Below are positions 15,499 through 16,305 of a stretch of 16,305 nt of DNA, piece by piece. Every line of letters begins with the position of its first letter. Within the stretch, counting starts at the first letter, position 1. The notes under the pieces were generated by a model. That model had not been told where the DNA came from. It worked only from the letters and a program-made list of their open reading frames with translations, and made no database searches. Source of the DNA: Obelidium mucronatum (taxonomy: Eukaryota > Chytridiomycota > Chytridiomycetes > Chytridiales > Chytriomycetaceae); contig JAIVFH010000518.1 of NCBI GenBank assembly GCA_025765595.1, positions 1 through 16,305 on the forward strand. The letters run 5' to 3'. The translations under genes were made by a program, and so were the position numbers.

Positions 15499-15638
15499 TG
15501 AATTGGGTTGTCTTTTCGATCTCTTTGCGGATGGTCACAAGATTCAAGGAGGGCTTTTTTTCACTTTGTTAATTTCTGCTGATCAATCAAAACCTCAATT
15601 TAAATTTGTCAAACTGTTATACATGTAACAAAAACAGG
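15499..15638. promoter_or_regulatory. Short spacer before family member 5
   Basis: 140 bases between the TDP1-like stop and the 15498 start, AT-rich, with T7 and AAATTT tracts. It must carry the promoter of member 5. No confident element is seen. Confidence 0.3.
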
Positions 15639-16305
15639 TTAAGAGGTATGAGACGACCGAATCCCACTACCATGTGATTTTAAAGGATCCAGAACAAAGG
15701 GAACTGGCCATTCTGTGCTGGTTTTGGCCGACAAGTCCGGCGACACCAAAATAACTCCCAACTCCCAGTTCGTAATGTACAACTGCTTTTCCTTCTTTAC
15801 TTTACCAACTACACTAGCGCGTCCCCAAGCACTCATGGTCATATTATGGCTTCCACAGTAATACCAAAGGGGCTTCTTCTCCTCCAAGGTTTGACTTAAA
15901 ATAATTTTACAATGAGACAAGGCCCCCTTCCTTTTAGATTCAGAATCTTTCAACAAGTGTTTATATTGACACTGTTCCCACATTCTGTGGTTCCAGGTGA
16001 TTGTTCCTGCCCCATTCTGCCAAGGAAAGAAGATTGGACAGTTTCTCGAGTGGGAAAGAGATGTTGATTGTTGGTTCAGCCGGGCTTGTGTTTTTAGGCA
16101 GCTTTACTGGAGGCTGGTGCAAAGAGGGATCCACGAGCTGCTGATTCGAAATCTGTCAACCACGCTGTACTCAATGATCCGAGAGATGATGTCTGTATAA
16201 ATAAAGCACAAATTTCAGTTCTATAGCTGAAAAGTATCCATCAAATACCTGGTAATACAACGAAAAAACCCCTCATGATTTCTTCCAATCCTTCCAAACC
16301 CCTCA
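15639..16305 (-). CDS. TDP1: Tyrosyl-DNA phosphodiesterase 1, C-terminal part, frame broken upstream
   Basis: Frame 15983..15639 codes for LSHCKIILSQ and CGSHNMTMSAWG. This is the second HKD-type catalytic motif of TDP1: His (15914-15912), Lys two residues on, and Asn 23 residues after the His, the spacing seen in human TDP1. QLYITNWELGVIL follows, as expected. TDP1 resolves 3' phosphotyrosyl links left by topoisomerase I. Upstream, TDP1-like text continues in shifting frames: TSSLGSLSTAWLTDFESAARG (16192-16130), a linker, FPTRETVQSSFLG (16057-16020), then QNGAGTITWNHRMW (from 16019). Joining them needs indels near 16020, 16055 and about 16115. A 56-nt intron (16248..16193, GTATTT...ATACAG) fits before the first block. 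The first HKD motif would lie beyond the right edge. Pseudogene or assembly indels cannot be separated here. Confidence 0.75.
16267..16305. repeat. AACCCCTCA direct repeat at the right edge
   Basis: AACCCCTCA occurs at 16267-16275 and again at 16297-16305, a 30-base period, with CTTCCAA also doubled in between. It may be the start of a tandem array that leaves the window. Confidence 0.4.

Noticed and set aside
1..16305. CRISPR arrays, bacterial operons, transposons or viral genes
   Set aside because: No regularly spaced repeats, transposase/integrase motifs, long terminal repeats or viral proteins were seen; introns mark the DNA as eukaryotic.

Overview
The window looks like nuclear DNA from a fungus, most likely a zoosporic (chytrid-type) lineage. 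Coding frames are interrupted by short spliceosomal introns of roughly 54-73 nt with GT...AG borders and CTNA-like branch sequences. Genes are compactly packed on both strands. Several products are typical of early-diverging fungi: a microsomal cytochrome P450, a soluble F-box-like protein with plant-type LSGxIP leucine-rich repeats, and long Ser/Pro/Gln-rich disordered proteins. The lineage is inferred from sequence style only; no database was searched.

Layout, left to right. A minus-strand gene runs off the left edge (<1 to about 604). Next come 720 bases with no supported gene, including a patch of about 74% GC. A Q-rich protein with a C-terminal PH-like domain follows (1325-2914, minus). 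Then a seven-helix membrane protein with one 54-nt intron (3179-4279, minus) and, only 9 nt upstream of it, the F-box/LRR gene (4289-5719, minus). A short divergent promoter separates that gene from a five-exon cytochrome P450 (5859-7664, plus). After the P450 come a Cys-rich putative zinc-binding protein whose 5' end cannot be placed (7811-8350, plus) and a small disordered protein (8457-8927, minus). Four consecutive minus-strand genes then fill 9119-15498. The right edge holds the C-terminal half of tyrosyl-DNA phosphodiesterase 1 (TDP1), with a broken reading frame upstream (15639 to >16305, minus).

The most unusual content is a family of five diverged paralogues: four in tandem (9119-15498) and one about 6 kb away (1325-2914). 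Each has a short N-terminal acidic/aromatic motif (M-x-D-Y type), a long disordered Ser/Pro-rich middle, and a C-terminal domain of about 155 residues. That domain has the pattern of a PH fold: paired beta strands, a G-P-F/L loop, a late strand ending in V/F-D/E, and a final helix with an invariant Trp. Two of the five also share an FDNLLGDITxM helix and a SILK motif of the kind that docks protein phosphatase 1. I do not recognise this architecture as a named family. A reasonable inference is membrane- or cortex-associated adaptor proteins.

Two genes (Cys-rich and TDP1) show single-base frame breaks at or near homopolymers. These could be pseudogenisation or assembly indels, and reads or cDNA would be needed to tell which.
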